Of a stretch of 64,000 bases of DNA, positions 39,295 to 48,869 are shown one piece after another. The notes under the pieces are model-generated. The model was given only the letters and a program-made list of their open reading frames with translations, ran no database searches and was not told the DNA's origin. Position numbers and translations under genes: made by a program. Numbering within the stretch: the first letter of the stretch is position 1; every line of letters begins with the position of its first letter. The stretch is from Trichomonas vaginalis G3 (taxonomy: Eukaryota; Parabasalia; Trichomonadida; Trichomonadidae). The stretch spans positions 7,006,001-7,070,000 of the forward strand of contig NC_067203.1 in assembly GCF_026262505.1 (NCBI RefSeq), in the 5' to 3' direction.

Positions 39295-39365
39295 ATCTTT
39301 TATACAAAATAAAAAATAAATAAAAATAAAACTAACTTTATTTTTTATTTCGGGAAAATTCATGA
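39295..39365 (-). promoter_or_regulatory. Shared AT-rich leader of the cassette gene, inner copy
   Basis: On the minus strand: GAATTTTCCCGAAATAAAAA, then ATAAAGTTAGTTTTA, T-rich sequence and TATAAAAGATATG. It is nearly the same as 17040-17111. It begins exactly at palindromic unit 11. Confidence 0.55.
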
Positions 39366-39413
39366 GGTGAGAAAACAGGTGAAAAAACAGGTGACATCTC
39401 ACCTCTTCACCTA
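39365..39413 (+). repeat. Palindromic unit 11 (GTG class), inner element
   Basis: AGGTGAGAAAACAGGTGAAA, then AAACAGGTGACATCTCACC and TCTTCACCT. The centre is CATC, not GATC. It stands before the cassette gene's leader. Confidence 0.85.
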
Positions 39414-39451
39414 TAATATATTTTTGTCTGATTTACATCTAATGAAAAAGT

Positions 39452-40537
39452 TTAGAAGAATTTTCTTATTCTTTCTGGCATGTTTTTGTCTTTCCAATAC
39501 TCCCGCTCTAATGGTCCCAGATGAGTTGGTTTAGATTCTCTCAAGTTCTTAGATGGTATAACATCTTCAACGCCTCCTTCATATCTTACTTTATAAGTGT
39601 CATCGTTTATGTTGTAGTCAAGTATTTCAATAACCACTCCTCGCTTTGCTTCGTCAATGGTTTCAGCAAGTTTGCCATTACTACTTTCGACTAATTTATG
39701 ACGAGGGTAAAATGCTATGGAGTCGTCAGCAGCTTTTATAAGATATCCATTACCTTGCGTAGAGTCTACGATATAATAATTTCGACTTAACCTTAAACGT
39801 TTCTTTGTCAACGGTTTGTCGTCAAGAACTACACGAACTTTTGTACCAGGAATGAGGGTAAATTTTGTTGAATTTCTGATATTTTGTGTTTGGCTTCGTT
39901 TCTTTTGTATATACTTTTCTTCTTGTTGTTGTGTCATTGAATTTGGTGTATGTCCTGTTGTAGAATGTGTTGAGGAATTATATACTTCGAGAAAATGTTT
40001 CATTGTTTCTTCGGTAAAGTCTCGCTCTTGGTTTAAATCTCTGAGAGTCCTTATGAAGCGGTTAATGATACCGAGTATGTTATGGTTATGGTCTTCAGTA
40101 GTGTAGTGAGTTATGTTATGCTTAATGAGAAATTCTGTGATTTCGTTGCTGAGGTATGCACCGTCTTGGTCTGATGTTAAAATACTTGGGCTATGTTCTG
40201 CTACAAACTTTTGTAAAACTCTTAACACTTCATGAGTTCCTTTATTTCTCATTATATACGCAAAAGCTTTGCGAGTGTTAACATTAATGAAGATGAGGAA
40301 TGGTTTATGTCCTCCTTTTCTGCTTTGAATGAGAGTGTCAAATTGGTATGCGTCAGGAGTGTTGGAGTAAATTGGTAAAAAGTAGTCGTAAGGATTTATT
40401 TTTGTTTGATGTACAACATTTTTGTCAAAGAACCTTTTCACTTCAGCTCTGTTAGTAAATCCCGAACTCTTTGCAGCTTCATTGAACTTCTTAAATGACC
40501 TCCATGGATGTTGTTCGAATACTTCTTTCAAGCTCAT
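39452..40537 (-). CDS. Retroviral-type integrase (rve family) with C-terminal chromo-like region
   Basis: A 361-residue protein starting MSLKEVFEQHPWRSFKKFN. The core shows YQFDTLIQSRKGGHKPF, ILTSDQDGAYLSNEITEF and HNHNILGIINRFIRTLRD, the layout of Polinton integrases. C-terminal parts are RLRLSRNYYIVDSTQGNG and a chromo/tudor-like stretch (YKVRYEGGVEDVIPSKNL). It would join the element's ends to target DNA. The frame is open from end to end. Confidence 0.88.
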   Translation of the reverse strand: MSLKEVFEQHPWRSFKKFNEAAKSSGFTNRAEVKRFFDKNVVHQTKINPYDYFLPIYSNTPDAYQFDTLIQSRKGGHKPFLIFINVNTRKAFAYIMRNKGTHEVLRVLQKFVAEHSPSILTSDQDGAYLSNEITEFLIKHNITHYTTEDHNHNILGIINRFIRTLRDLNQERDFTEETMKHFLEVYNSSTHSTTGHTPNSMTQQQEEKYIQKKRSQTQNIRNSTKFTLIPGTKVRVVLDDKPLTKKRLRLSRNYYIVDSTQGNGYLIKAADDSIAFYPRHKLVESSNGKLAETIDEAKRGVVIEILDYNINDDTYKVRYEGGVEDVIPSKNLRESKPTHLGPLEREYWKDKNMPERIRKFF

Positions 40538-40577
40538 TTATGTAAAGTTAAAGATTTTATTCTAGGCTCAAGTGCGT

Positions 40578-43546
40578 TCATTGAACGCGGTACCATGCAA
40601 ATACAGTCACAAATGGTGGCATGTAATCTGCACCCGAGCCTGTTGGATTTGTTGTGAAAGTATGGGCATGATTTCCTGCGGTTCCACAGAAAATACCTGC
40701 GCTTGAATCTACTGGGTCACTTGAAATATCATATCTATGCATTCCCTGTCTATCCGAACCTGCTGCAAGATTTGTATAACCTCTTTTTGTTATTGAATGT
40801 GAATGACTACCTGTTGTGTTTGTAGTTCCTGTATGAGTGTGCGGTGGAAGGTTTGCTTCAGTAATTTTCTTCGAACCTCCTGTTTGCTTTGAAGAGTTAG
40901 CACAGTATAAGAATTTGTCTACAATCTGCTTCCATTCACCAAAACCTAAAACACTTGCTGGATTTGTTGAGTTCATTGACGTATAAATAGAGCCTATAGG
41001 ATATAATGTTTGAAGTATTTCTGTCTTTAATGTTTGAAGCTCTGTTTTGTCTGCTTTCTTGTCATATAAATCTTGAGCAGTGAATTTAATATTATGTTCA
41101 TCCTTCATGACATAAACATCTTTACATCTAATGTTTTTCATCGTCGTTATGTCGTCATCCGATGTTAAACCTTGTGGAAAGTTAGGAGGTTTACAATATA
41201 ATGCATCCCCACCAGTTTCTTCAACCGTTCCTTCAATACTTTCTATAGCAACAGTTGTAAAACTTGTATGTGTATGAGTCTTATTTGCTTTTTTATCTAA
41301 CATTGCTGGTAGTTCATGTGTTTCAAAGTTTCTGACATGACCTTCGATATTCATACATTTGTTATTTAAGGAGTTTAGTGTATCTTTTACGCTTGTACTT
41401 GGATTCTCTAAAGGTGCACTTGAACCAAGGGTATAGTTCAATATTATGTCGTCTGCTCTAACAGTTGAGAAGGAGTTATGTGTATGATTTTTGTCAGCTT
41501 TACTGTCTAATGTAGCTTGAAGTTCATTTATATCGGAGATATTGTGTTTATGAGATTTCAAAACTTTGTTCATTGCTTCGAGTTCAACTTTGTCAGCTTT
41601 ACTTTTAATAGCATCTTCAAACGTTATTTTTGACTTAACTCTCAAAGTAAATCTTGGTTCAACTAATACACCGTTAACATTGAAAGTAGAGGCATAAATT
41701 TCACCGGTATAACCAAATGCTTCTGGTGCTTTAGCTACATCATACTGTACAGTACAGCTTATGTCATAACCTTTAGCACGAATGTATTTATATCTTCTTT
41801 CATTAACATTTTTTGTCTTCGCTTCATCACTTCGTGTTAAATATCCATGGTAGTCCGTTATAATCTGTTCGTCTGAAGTTATATAATGAACATGGTTCTT
41901 GTCCGCTTTACTATTTAATGTAGCTTGAAGTTCATTTATATCGGAGATATTGTGTTTATGTTCTTTATCTGCTTTTTCGGCTAATTTCTCTTCTATCTCA
42001 TTTATTTCAAGTTCATGCCTACCACCACCTCCCGAAGAAGTATTTTTCTTCAGCTCTTGAAGAACGTCCACTTCGCCATCTTTGGTGTCAATAATGAGAC
42101 TTTGAGTTAAAACCTTTCCTGTCTTAATGGATGTTTGTAAAACTTCTTCTTCACCGTGTTCGGGGTCATGGTCGTCGTCATATCTTGTGAAATCAGAGAT
42201 GTTGTCATACATTAAGCATATCTGTCTCAAAAGTTCTGCTATTTGGAATTGGAACGAAAGATATACAGAACTTTCATCATCTCCTAAAGTCAAGTCTGCT
42301 TTCTTAAGTATTTCTTGAATGTATGCAATGAGAACAGAGTACCTTGGAAAATATTCGAACAATATTTCATTAGCTGTTGGTTTTGGTGGTTCTTCTGGAG
42401 TTTCTGTTGTTTCAGTTCCTTCTGGAGTTTCTGTTGGAGTTTCTGCATCTCTTGACTTCAATGCTCTTGCTCTCAAAGACCTAAATGTTAGAGCACCGGG
42501 TTTTACAAAGGACTTTATAAATGCTTTAATAGTTCCTGGTAAGTTATTGTTAGCATTAAGTAAGTTCCTTATGCTTCCATCATGTACGTCCATAGCACTA
42601 TGTAAAAAATCTATACTTTTCTTGTAGTCAGCAATAGACTGACTGTGATTTTTTAAAGATTTGTCAATACCTTTAAGCCAATCTTCATGCATGTCTGATA
42701 CTGAGCCAAGAATATCATTTGCTTCCTTTAGTGTATTTTGTGCTTTTCGTAAAGTATCCAATCCCGTACGTGCATTGTTTGCTATACGTCTTACAGTATC
42801 TATTTGACTCCTTGTTTCTTGCATCCAACCAGATAAAGTTTTAATAGTATCCGAACCATTTGAAATGAAGTTCAAAGCATTTTTAACATCATCTAAAGCT
42901 TCTTCACCAAGTACTGCCCATATCTTTCCGATTTGGTATTGAAGAACTCCATATGAAGCAGCTGTTAAACCAGTATTTATAAGGTCCCATATCCATGATT
43001 TAGCAGTTTTTCCATCCTTTCCATCCTTTCCATCCAAACCGTTTTCGCCTTGAGGTCCTTGTATTCCTTGAGGTCCTTGTATTCCTTGAGGTCCTTGTAT
43101 TCCTTGTGGTCCGGTGTCACCCTTCTCTCCTTTCAGTTCATCTTTATGTTCGTTATAATATTCTAATGTCATAAGGTGTACATCATTACTGCTACCAGCA
43201 ACTCCTAATATTTGTTTCTCATTCATGACTAAATTCTTTAGGCATTTAATGTTGTCGTCAAATCGAAAGCTCTTTAACAATTCAATGAGAACATTCAGTA
43301 CTTTCACTAATGAGGCATCTACTGTAGAATTTATATATTGCACCGTTCCATCATTTATGATAGGAACTTTACTTATTGTAATGAATGGGTCATAAGTGTT
43401 AAAAGTATCGAAATCAATGACTTTTTAGTTTTTCCATCGTCAATGACTAAATCATTGCCTTCAATGGTTAAAGTTGAGTTTTCGTTTACTAGTTCATGTG
43501 CTCTTCTTGCTTCATTTGTTTCATACGCATATGCAGCAATAGTCAT
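40578..43546 (-). pseudogene. Collagen-like fibre / receptor-binding protein, inner element
   Basis: About 980 codons. The start (MTIAAYAYETNEARRAHELV) is followed by a helical part and a collagen stretch of four GPQGIQ units ending in GPQGENGLDGKDGKDGK. A long coiled-coil region with heptads comes next, then a Thr/Glu/Pro linker, several KADK/HKHNISDINELQ modules, and a phage tail-collar-like end (LYPIGSIYTSMNST, ANLPPHTHTGTT, PFVTVFAWYRVQ). Such trimeric fibres bind the target cell. About one break near the beginning; the remaining 921 codons are open. Confidence 0.75.
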
Positions 43547-43563
43547 ATTTTAATGAGAATAAA

Positions 43564-44340
43564 ATGTTGTTCTATTTGCAAAGTACTGACCCAAACGAAT
43601 ACGGAACAGTAAAGCTACAAACAAACTTAGGTCTTCAGAATGAAGCGCTTGCTTTCAGAGTTGTTGACTTCAATACTATCGCAACTTTTGTCATAACAGA
43701 TGAAACAGATTTCATAGAGTTTGAAATAGATGGAAAGAAGCATGAAATAAGATTTCACAATAATGTAGAATATAAGATGGAAACATTAGCTGGAGTGTTA
43801 AATGCGCTCATAAATACTACAATAAACAAGGAGAACGAAGAAAACTTAATGAATGTTAAACTTATTGCAGGAGTTTTGAAGTTCAGTTATGCGAAGGAGT
43901 TTAAGATAACACGAATGAGTCATAGAGTTCAATTGCTTCTGGGAGCATACCATATGACATTTCCTTTGAAAAGTATTGACAAAACGATTGAGATGAAATC
44001 TGTTCCATACGTATGTTATGGCAATTGTTTATACATTGAGTCTAAAATAGCTAATGTCACAGGCATTTCAGGAGTTAATAGTAAAGGTTCAGTAGAATAT
44101 AAATCCTTCTGTTATGCAGTCAATTCAATGTTCATTCCAAACGTTCCTGTCATAGCAACTCATTTAGGTAAATGGGTTCGCATTAGTCCTCATAATTTGA
44201 AAGACATGCAATTCAGACTAGTTGACTTTCAAGGAGAGCCTGTAGAACTGAAGGCACCAGTGCGAATGACTGTTGAAGTAGACTTTTTAGAAAATATTAA
44301 ATGCAACAGCTTACAAGAGAACTCAGAGCTAAAAATATAA
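43564..44340 (+). CDS. Penton-type minor capsid protein, inner element
   Basis: A 258-residue, beta-rich protein starting MLFYLQSTDPNEYGTVKLQT. It has FIEFEIDGKKHEIRFHN, MSHRVQLLLGAYHM, CYGNCLYIESKI and MQFRLVDFQGEPVELKAPV. The final two segments are typical of minor virion proteins in this element family, and the outer counterpart is at 22100-22895. The likely place is the capsid vertex (inference). It is divergent from the fibre gene by 17 bases. The frame looks whole. Confidence 0.55.
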   Translation: MLFYLQSTDPNEYGTVKLQTNLGLQNEALAFRVVDFNTIATFVITDETDFIEFEIDGKKHEIRFHNNVEYKMETLAGVLNALINTTINKENEENLMNVKLIAGVLKFSYAKEFKITRMSHRVQLLLGAYHMTFPLKSIDKTIEMKSVPYVCYGNCLYIESKIANVTGISGVNSKGSVEYKSFCYAVNSMFIPNVPVIATHLGKWVRISPHNLKDMQFRLVDFQGEPVELKAPVRMTVEVDFLENIKCNSLQENSELKI

Positions 44341-44570
44341 AGTATGAATGTTATGTATTAGGTCATGAACTTTGGTTGTTGCTGTTTGATGAAACAAATG
44401 AGTTAGTTATGTCAGTCAAGAGAACAGAAAAAGGCGTCAAAGGCGCCGAGCGCAAAGCGCTATATTGTGTTAGTGAAAACTGCACCAAGTCAATAAGATT
44501 AGGTTTGCATTATGAAGATGAGTTCGATACTGTTGAAGAAGTTTTGGATAGATACTATAAGTTGCTTTAA
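44301..44570 (+). CDS. Small hypothetical protein, inner element
   Basis: Eighty-nine residues: MQQLTRELRAKNIKYECYVL, GHELWLLLFDETNEL, ending DEFDTVEEVLDRYYKLL. It overlaps the previous gene by 40 bases in another frame. A hairpin AGCGCAAAGCGCT (44449-44461) lies inside it and codes for ERKAL. Role unknown. Confidence 0.5.
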   Translation: MQQLTRELRAKNIKYECYVLGHELWLLLFDETNELVMSVKRTEKGVKGAERKALYCVSENCTKSIRLGLHYEDEFDTVEEVLDRYYKLL

Positions 44571-45181
44571 TTTACTAAAACATATTTCAAACAAAGCTTA
44601 TAGTCAGTAGATAGTTTTGTATACTCGTTCGAATATTTATACTTAAACTCAACTCCTGTAGTTCCTGGTGTTTCAATGATGCGGATGTTACCTATTTTCA
44701 TGAATATTGGCGTTTGACCACAGCATTCGATTTCAGGGTCGAGATAGTCAATGACACATTGTTTCCCTGTTATTCGTGATATAACATTTTCAAGGTCCTC
44801 CTTTGTTAGAATTATTTGGTTCTTACTTATAAGATTTATCAAAAGCTTCTTATCGTCTTTGAGTAAAATTGTTTGGTATAACTGAAGAAGGTAATGGTCT
44901 ACGTTATCTGAAGGATTTGTTTGAACATTTATGTAAGGGTTGTCGTTGGCTTCTCTTGAAAGAATTTGGTCCAGTGGTGGATACTCTAACTTAACATCTG
45001 ATGTAGCGTTAGCGTTTGAAGCTGTGTTTAAATTCACGGATTTCAGCTCTGGTTCTTTTTCTTTCAAACACTCTGAACTATAGTTCTTTATGACAATATT
45101 GTTTGTCGTTCGTGAGTCAACATTTGATGTTGGTTCAATTGGAACATTAACGGCACCAGCTAAGATGGATTTGCTTCTCAT
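44567..45181 (-). CDS. Hypothetical protein, inner element
   Basis: A 204-residue protein beginning MRSKSILAGAVNVPIEPTSN. A polar, low-complexity first half is followed by an ordered half (LLQLYQTILLKDDKKLLI, ISKNQIILTKEDLENVISRI, ECCGQTPIFMKIGNIRI). The last 4 bases overlap the end of the convergent neighbour. It may correspond to the outer gene at 22900-23482 by its helix and CCGVS/CCGQT segment. Role unknown. Confidence 0.5.
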   Translation of the reverse strand: MRSKSILAGAVNVPIEPTSNVDSRTTNNIVIKNYSSECLKEKEPELKSVNLNTASNANATSDVKLEYPPLDQILSREANDNPYINVQTNPSDNVDHYLLQLYQTILLKDDKKLLINLISKNQIILTKEDLENVISRITGKQCVIDYLDPEIECCGQTPIFMKIGNIRIIETPGTTGVEFKYKYSNEYTKLSTDYKLCLKYVLVN

Positions 45182-45206
45182 TTCATATAGAATAAAAACC
45201 TTTTAT

Positions 45207-45607
45207 ATGTATGAAATGAACAATATACTCGACAAGGGTTTGAATGTAAAGCTAACGAATGAAAATATTGTTGAATTCACTGAGACAGGTGCTGTGTATA
45301 AAGATGTAGAACTACTGAACAAAAGAGCTAAGGGAAGAAGCAGGAACATGAACAAAGGGTGGAAGCCTATAAAAATTTATGTCAATGATGGCTCAGGAGG
45401 TTCAAACATAAAGTATGCAGAAAGTTATAGAGTTTATGCTCTAAAGGTGAAAAGCCTTCATTTAAGAACAGCTATTCTAACACATATCCTCAAAAGTTAA
45501 CGGATGGGGAAGTGGATGATATGAATGACAGCAAAAATATTAACAGAAATGGCGACAGAGATGCATGGAATTTGTTTACCATCAGTCAATTGAAGGTTAA
45601 ACTTTAA
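45207..45607 (+). pseudogene. Hypothetical small basic protein, inner element
   Basis: Begins MYEMNNILDKGLNVKLTNEN, with VYKDVELLNKRAKGRSRNM and YVNDGSGGSNIKYAESYRVY. The end is polar (NRNGDRDAWNLFTIS). No family recognised. About one break. Its end overlaps the ATPase end by 4 bases. Confidence 0.4.
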
Positions 45608-46491
45608 AACAATGTTGGTCGTTCCCATGGAATATTTTTGACTTTAATGGTATTAGTCATGATATGAATCTCAAGGTATGAACGAGGAGAGATGAGAGAC
45701 TTATATGCTTCCCAAATTTCTTCAAAAGGTAATGTTATACCTGACTGTTTCCAAATGAGTTCAATGTCATAACGTGAGAAACCTTGAAAGATAACGAAGT
45801 CAGTTATGAGACGTTTTATGTTTAAAGCAAGAAAACGCCATGTTTGCATAAGTATTGCTACAGTTAAGTGGTAATGTCTGACTTTAGTTATGATGTTAGC
45901 TAATGGTGAGTCAGGCTTTGACACTAAACCTTTTCCGGCGAAGTCGTCACAAACGAGCAGAGTGTTTGAAGGATACTTTTTGAAGGGGTATTTTGAAAGT
46001 TTTGACAGAATGTAGTTTGTCAGTCGTTTCATATCGTAAACTCCTGAGTATTGACGTAAGTGGTGTTTGTCAATAATTCTTTCCATCTCTTCTGAAGTCT
46101 TTTGCATTCCTGACTGTATAAATTCAACGATGGCATAATATTTCCTCTTACGTCGAATGTAACGTTGAAGAAATTCAATGAGTTCACTGTCTGGAACTTT
46201 AACGACAGAGGCTTGAACTTTTGACATAAATGTTTTCGCTGTTGAGTCCATAGAGTCTGAAGTTGCTGATATAATGATTTGGTCATAATATGAGTCATTT
46301 CCTAAACGTTCTGTTATGAGTATATGACGAATGAGGTTAAATGTCTTACCTGAACCCATCTTTCCACAATAGAAATAAACACCATTTGAACAGAACTCAT
46401 AGTCCTTACTGAAAGGAAGAATGAGAGAAGAGTTAAGTTTGTCTGTAGTTTCATTCATGTCTTCATCTACGTCATGTATTAAATGCTTCAT
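45604..46491 (-). CDS. Packaging-type P-loop ATPase (A32/FtsK-HerA family), inner element
   Basis: A 295-residue protein starting MKHLIHDVDEDMNETTDKLN. Walker A is VYFYCGKMGSGKTFNLIRH, Walker B is NTLLVCDDFAGK, followed by VRHYHLTVAILMQTWRFL and the ITDFVIFQGFSRYDIEL region. It drives DNA into the capsid in the Polinton family. Related to the outer ATPase at 19003-19878 in order and in the end (SPRSYLEIHIMTN against DPHTSFRIHIYAN), but only distantly in sequence. The frame looks whole. Confidence 0.85.
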   Translation of the reverse strand: MKHLIHDVDEDMNETTDKLNSSLILPFSKDYEFCSNGVYFYCGKMGSGKTFNLIRHILITERLGNDSYYDQIIISATSDSMDSTAKTFMSKVQASVVKVPDSELIEFLQRYIRRKRKYYAIVEFIQSGMQKTSEEMERIIDKHHLRQYSGVYDMKRLTNYILSKLSKYPFKKYPSNTLLVCDDFAGKGLVSKPDSPLANIITKVRHYHLTVAILMQTWRFLALNIKRLITDFVIFQGFSRYDIELIWKQSGITLPFEEIWEAYKSLISPRSYLEIHIMTNTIKVKNIPWERPTLF

Positions 46492-46507
46492 TTTATCTCC
46501 ATTAAAA

Positions 46508-47389
46508 ATGCAAGTCAGAAATATTCAGAACATAGCACCGAGTCTAACTGACAAGAGTATAAAGATATACTATGAACACGTTATGATGAAACCAACCAAA
46601 ATTCAAGAAAGTCAGTATACTTATGAATATCCAAGACACTGGGTAGAGTATGTAGGAGGTGAGAAAGCTATTGAAATAAGACAAGTTAGAAGTATTCCAG
46701 CAGGAAGGACAATATTATTGAAGAACTTTAATGTTTTGAGATATAATGATGAGACAAAGAAGCAAGATAGTTTTCCTATTGCTGTGTATGTGAACCTAGA
46801 CACAGGAGATGACATGAAAGTTTTTAACACAAAGCTTCAAACGGTAGTGAGAGAACAACTGACTGCGGAAGGGCATCCATTACCTTCAGAAGTTACCATA
46901 GCATATAATTTTGAAACAAACTCAATAGATTTTAAAGTCATCTCTGCAAAGAAGTCAGGTTTTACATTTAATGAAGCAGATGTATATTCGAATGAAAACT
47001 TCAAAGCTATTGCATGGTTAGATAATGACGATTGCTTTAAGAAAATATTTAAATTCAGTGACTCAAAGATGTCAATAGATGACCTTCGTGGAATGTTACC
47101 ATCGACGTTTACAGTAGAAGGTTCAGCAGGATTGCTTACAAGATTGTCAATTGGTGGTATTTGGTCTCGTGAGAACATTGTTATAAAATCCAGTATAAGT
47201 GAATTTGCTGAAGAATCTATATTATGTCTTTCAAACTACATGTATTCGCCGCCGAAGCATTATAGTATAACAAACTTTGTCAGTAAGTTTAACATAAGAC
47301 TTGTCGAACCTTCTTCAATGAAAGATGTTGTGCTACCTAAAGATGGAAAGGATGGACTCATTATTGAGATGATTTTAATTGCATATTAA
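46508..47389 (+). CDS. Minor capsid-type protein 2, inner element
   Basis: About 293 residues from the ATG at 46508 (MQVRNIQNIAPSLTDKSIKI), which lies 16 bases from the divergent ATPase start. It shares plan and end with 30990-31847 (YEYPRHWVEYVGGEKAIEI; LPKDGKDGLIIEMILIAY). Probably a capsid-associated protein. The stop is followed at once by the next ATG, so 46508-48139 is a compact three-gene run. Confidence 0.6.
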   Translation: MQVRNIQNIAPSLTDKSIKIYYEHVMMKPTKIQESQYTYEYPRHWVEYVGGEKAIEIRQVRSIPAGRTILLKNFNVLRYNDETKKQDSFPIAVYVNLDTGDDMKVFNTKLQTVVREQLTAEGHPLPSEVTIAYNFETNSIDFKVISAKKSGFTFNEADVYSNENFKAIAWLDNDDCFKKIFKFSDSKMSIDDLRGMLPSTFTVEGSAGLLTRLSIGGIWSRENIVIKSSISEFAEESILCLSNYMYSPPKHYSITNFVSKFNIRLVEPSSMKDVVLPKDGKDGLIIEMILIAY

Positions 47390-47614
47390 ATGAGCTTGTT
47401 CTTGAAGGTCATTCATGATGAAATAACTGTTGTAGAAGATGTTAGCAATTGTTCAGACATTTTGAAGCGTATAGATGATATAAGAAAGAAGTTAGATAGA
47501 CCGCAAAGCGGTGAGGGCGAAGCCCGTGAGAATGTTTATGTTTCATTGACTTTCTCCAGTAAAGAGAACTTTTATGAGATAATATTGAAGAGAGATGATT
47601 TTAATATGGTGTAA
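47390..47614 (+). CDS. Small hypothetical protein, inner element
   Basis: Seventy-four residues: MSLFLKVIHDEITVVEDVSN, then RIDDIRKKLDRPQSGEGEAR and VSLTFSSKENFYEIILKRDD. Two GC-rich hairpins (CCGCAAAGCGG and GGGCGAAGCCC, 47501-47525) lie inside it, in frame, and code for the PQSGEGEA part. Directly coupled to both neighbours (TAA then ATG without a gap). Confidence 0.5.
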   Translation: MSLFLKVIHDEITVVEDVSNCSDILKRIDDIRKKLDRPQSGEGEARENVYVSLTFSSKENFYEIILKRDDFNMV

Positions 47615-48139
47615 ATGGTAGCTTGGGCAGCTTTAGGCGCAATGGGAACAAAAGCATTAGCATTTGGAGCAAAAGCACTTGGGGCTTATGACGCAGTAAA
47701 TAAAATGAGTGGAGGAAGAGTTTCGAAGACATTAGATGCAAATAAAGGAAAGATTGGAGGCTGGGTTGCAAAGAAGTTAAGATTAAATAAAATAGGGCTC
47801 ATAAATAAAGCATCCAATTTGGTTGCGACTGAGTCAGAAAATGCTTTAGGAAAGGACGATGAGTTTGCAAAACATGCAAAAGACTTTAATGACCAGATGA
47901 AAGGTGAAACAATGCATTTAAATAGAGTCGATGGAACTAAAGAAAATGTTTCTTCTCCACCAGTAGTTCTTCCGTATGGTCCCTATGGAATGTATGGAAA
48001 CCCTTACGAAAGACCATTTGACCCATTGACTGGTGGAAGTAACTGGTATCATTACGGACGAAGAAGAAAGACAGTTAAGCTGGAGACAGACGTGAAGAAA
48101 GCAACTAAAAAGAAACCAAGGAAGAGAGTTATAAAGTAA
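47615..48139 (+). CDS. Gly/Ala-rich basic minor capsid-type protein, inner element
   Basis: A 174-residue protein: a hydrophobic Gly/Ala-rich start (WAALGAMGTKALAFGAKALG), a basic middle (KIGGWVAKKLRLNK), a Pro/Gly/Tyr region and a very basic end (VKKATKKKPRKRVIK). The arrangement suits an internal virion protein with membrane-active and DNA-binding parts. The outer gene at 11282-11694 is similar in style. Its last codons lie within the right terminal repeat. The frame looks whole. Confidence 0.5.
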   Translation: MVAWAALGAMGTKALAFGAKALGAYDAVNKMSGGRVSKTLDANKGKIGGWVAKKLRLNKIGLINKASNLVATESENALGKDDEFAKHAKDFNDQMKGETMHLNRVDGTKENVSSPPVVLPYGPYGMYGNPYERPFDPLTGGSNWYHYGRRRKTVKLETDVKKATKKKPRKRVIK

Positions 48140-48180
48140 TGAATTCAACAGACCCAAAGGGTCAGAGCCGCTTTGCGGCT

Positions 48181-48230
48181 AGGGTGAAAAAAGAGGTGAA
48201 AAAAGAGGTGAGATTTCACCACTTCACCTA
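48181..48230 (+). repeat. Palindromic unit 12 (GTG class), inner element
   Basis: AGGGTGAAAAAAGAGGTGAA, then AAAAGAGGTGAGATTTCACC and ACTTCACCT. The centre is GATT, not GATC. Twin of unit 9. Confidence 0.85.
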
Positions 48231-48331
48231 AATTTATTTTTGCGCTATGTTTTCATACGTGTGAGGGTGGTGATATCATTAATTTTTAAGTTTATTTTAT
48301 TATTTTACTGAAAATTTTTATTTGGATGTAA

Positions 48332-48652
48332 ATGACGAAAACTATTGAGATAACAAACTACAACGGTCATGAGTTCAAGAATTTGTTCTTCGTTCCTCGT
48401 GAAAATACATTCTATCAGATACGAGGGAGAAAGGGTAAAGTTAGTTTGAGCGTTTATGAAGGAATGAAGAATGGAAAGTTTATACAAGCATACGATACAA
48501 ACGGTAAACGTGTTTCATTAGCTTTGTCAAAACTTACTAACATTCATTTTGACAGTGATTTTGACCTATATGAAGAAGAAAGTGAGTCAGAAGATTATGA
48601 GCTGTTATGTGAAGCACAGCAATGGGAGGAGTTGCAATACTTTTGTAAGTGA
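48332..48652 (+). CDS. Terminal-repeat gene, right copy
   Basis: A 106-residue product nearly identical to that of 27349-27666, with an acidic end (DLYEEESESEDYELLCEAQ). It is the twin of the left gene in the inverted repeat and also points to the element's end. Role unknown. Confidence 0.6.
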   Translation: MTKTIEITNYNGHEFKNLFFVPRENTFYQIRGRKGKVSLSVYEGMKNGKFIQAYDTNGKRVSLALSKLTNIHFDSDFDLYEEESESEDYELLCEAQQWEELQYFCK

Positions 48653-48869
48653 GAACGTTTATTTTTTACATTAGTGAAGTCGTTTGTGAAAACGTTTATT
48701 TTTTCATTAGTGAGGTGAAGTGGTTGGCGGCTTTATAAATATTTAAGGTTAAGTTGGTGTTTGTGTTTGTGTTGTAAAATATACATTAACGGTTTCGTAA
48801 AGTGTCAAAACCGCTAAGTTGTGTACGGAGGCGCGCAGTGCCACAGTACACGACTTAGGTATACTAACT

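Larger units (their letters stand above)
27132..48869. mobile_element. Inner Polinton/Maverick, 21.7 kb, nested in the outer element
   Basis: Ends are AGTTAGTATACC and GGTATACTAACT, i.e. AG...CT as usual for Mavericks, with inverted repeats of about 740-750 bp and a 5-bp target duplication. It encodes polymerase B, retroviral-type integrase, packaging ATPase, double-jelly-roll capsid protein, penton-type protein, further minor capsid proteins, a collagen-like fibre and a KilA-N protein. No cysteine protease is recognised. Most genes have open frames of full length; polymerase B and a few small genes are broken (roughly ten to twelve breaks in all). The terminal repeats differ by only a few per cent, so it is much younger than the outer element. 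Confidence 0.93.
48119..48869 (-). repeat. Right terminal inverted repeat of the inner Polinton
   Basis: Inverted copy of 27132-27870. Near its inner border are two hairpins, GACCCAAAGGGTC and AGCCGCTTTGCGGCT; the left copy has them in a damaged form. Confidence 0.9.

Noticed and set aside
27349-48652. The two terminal-repeat genes as host genes duplicated by chance
   Set aside because: They lie symmetrically inside the inverted repeats with exact ends and a target duplication, so they are element genes.
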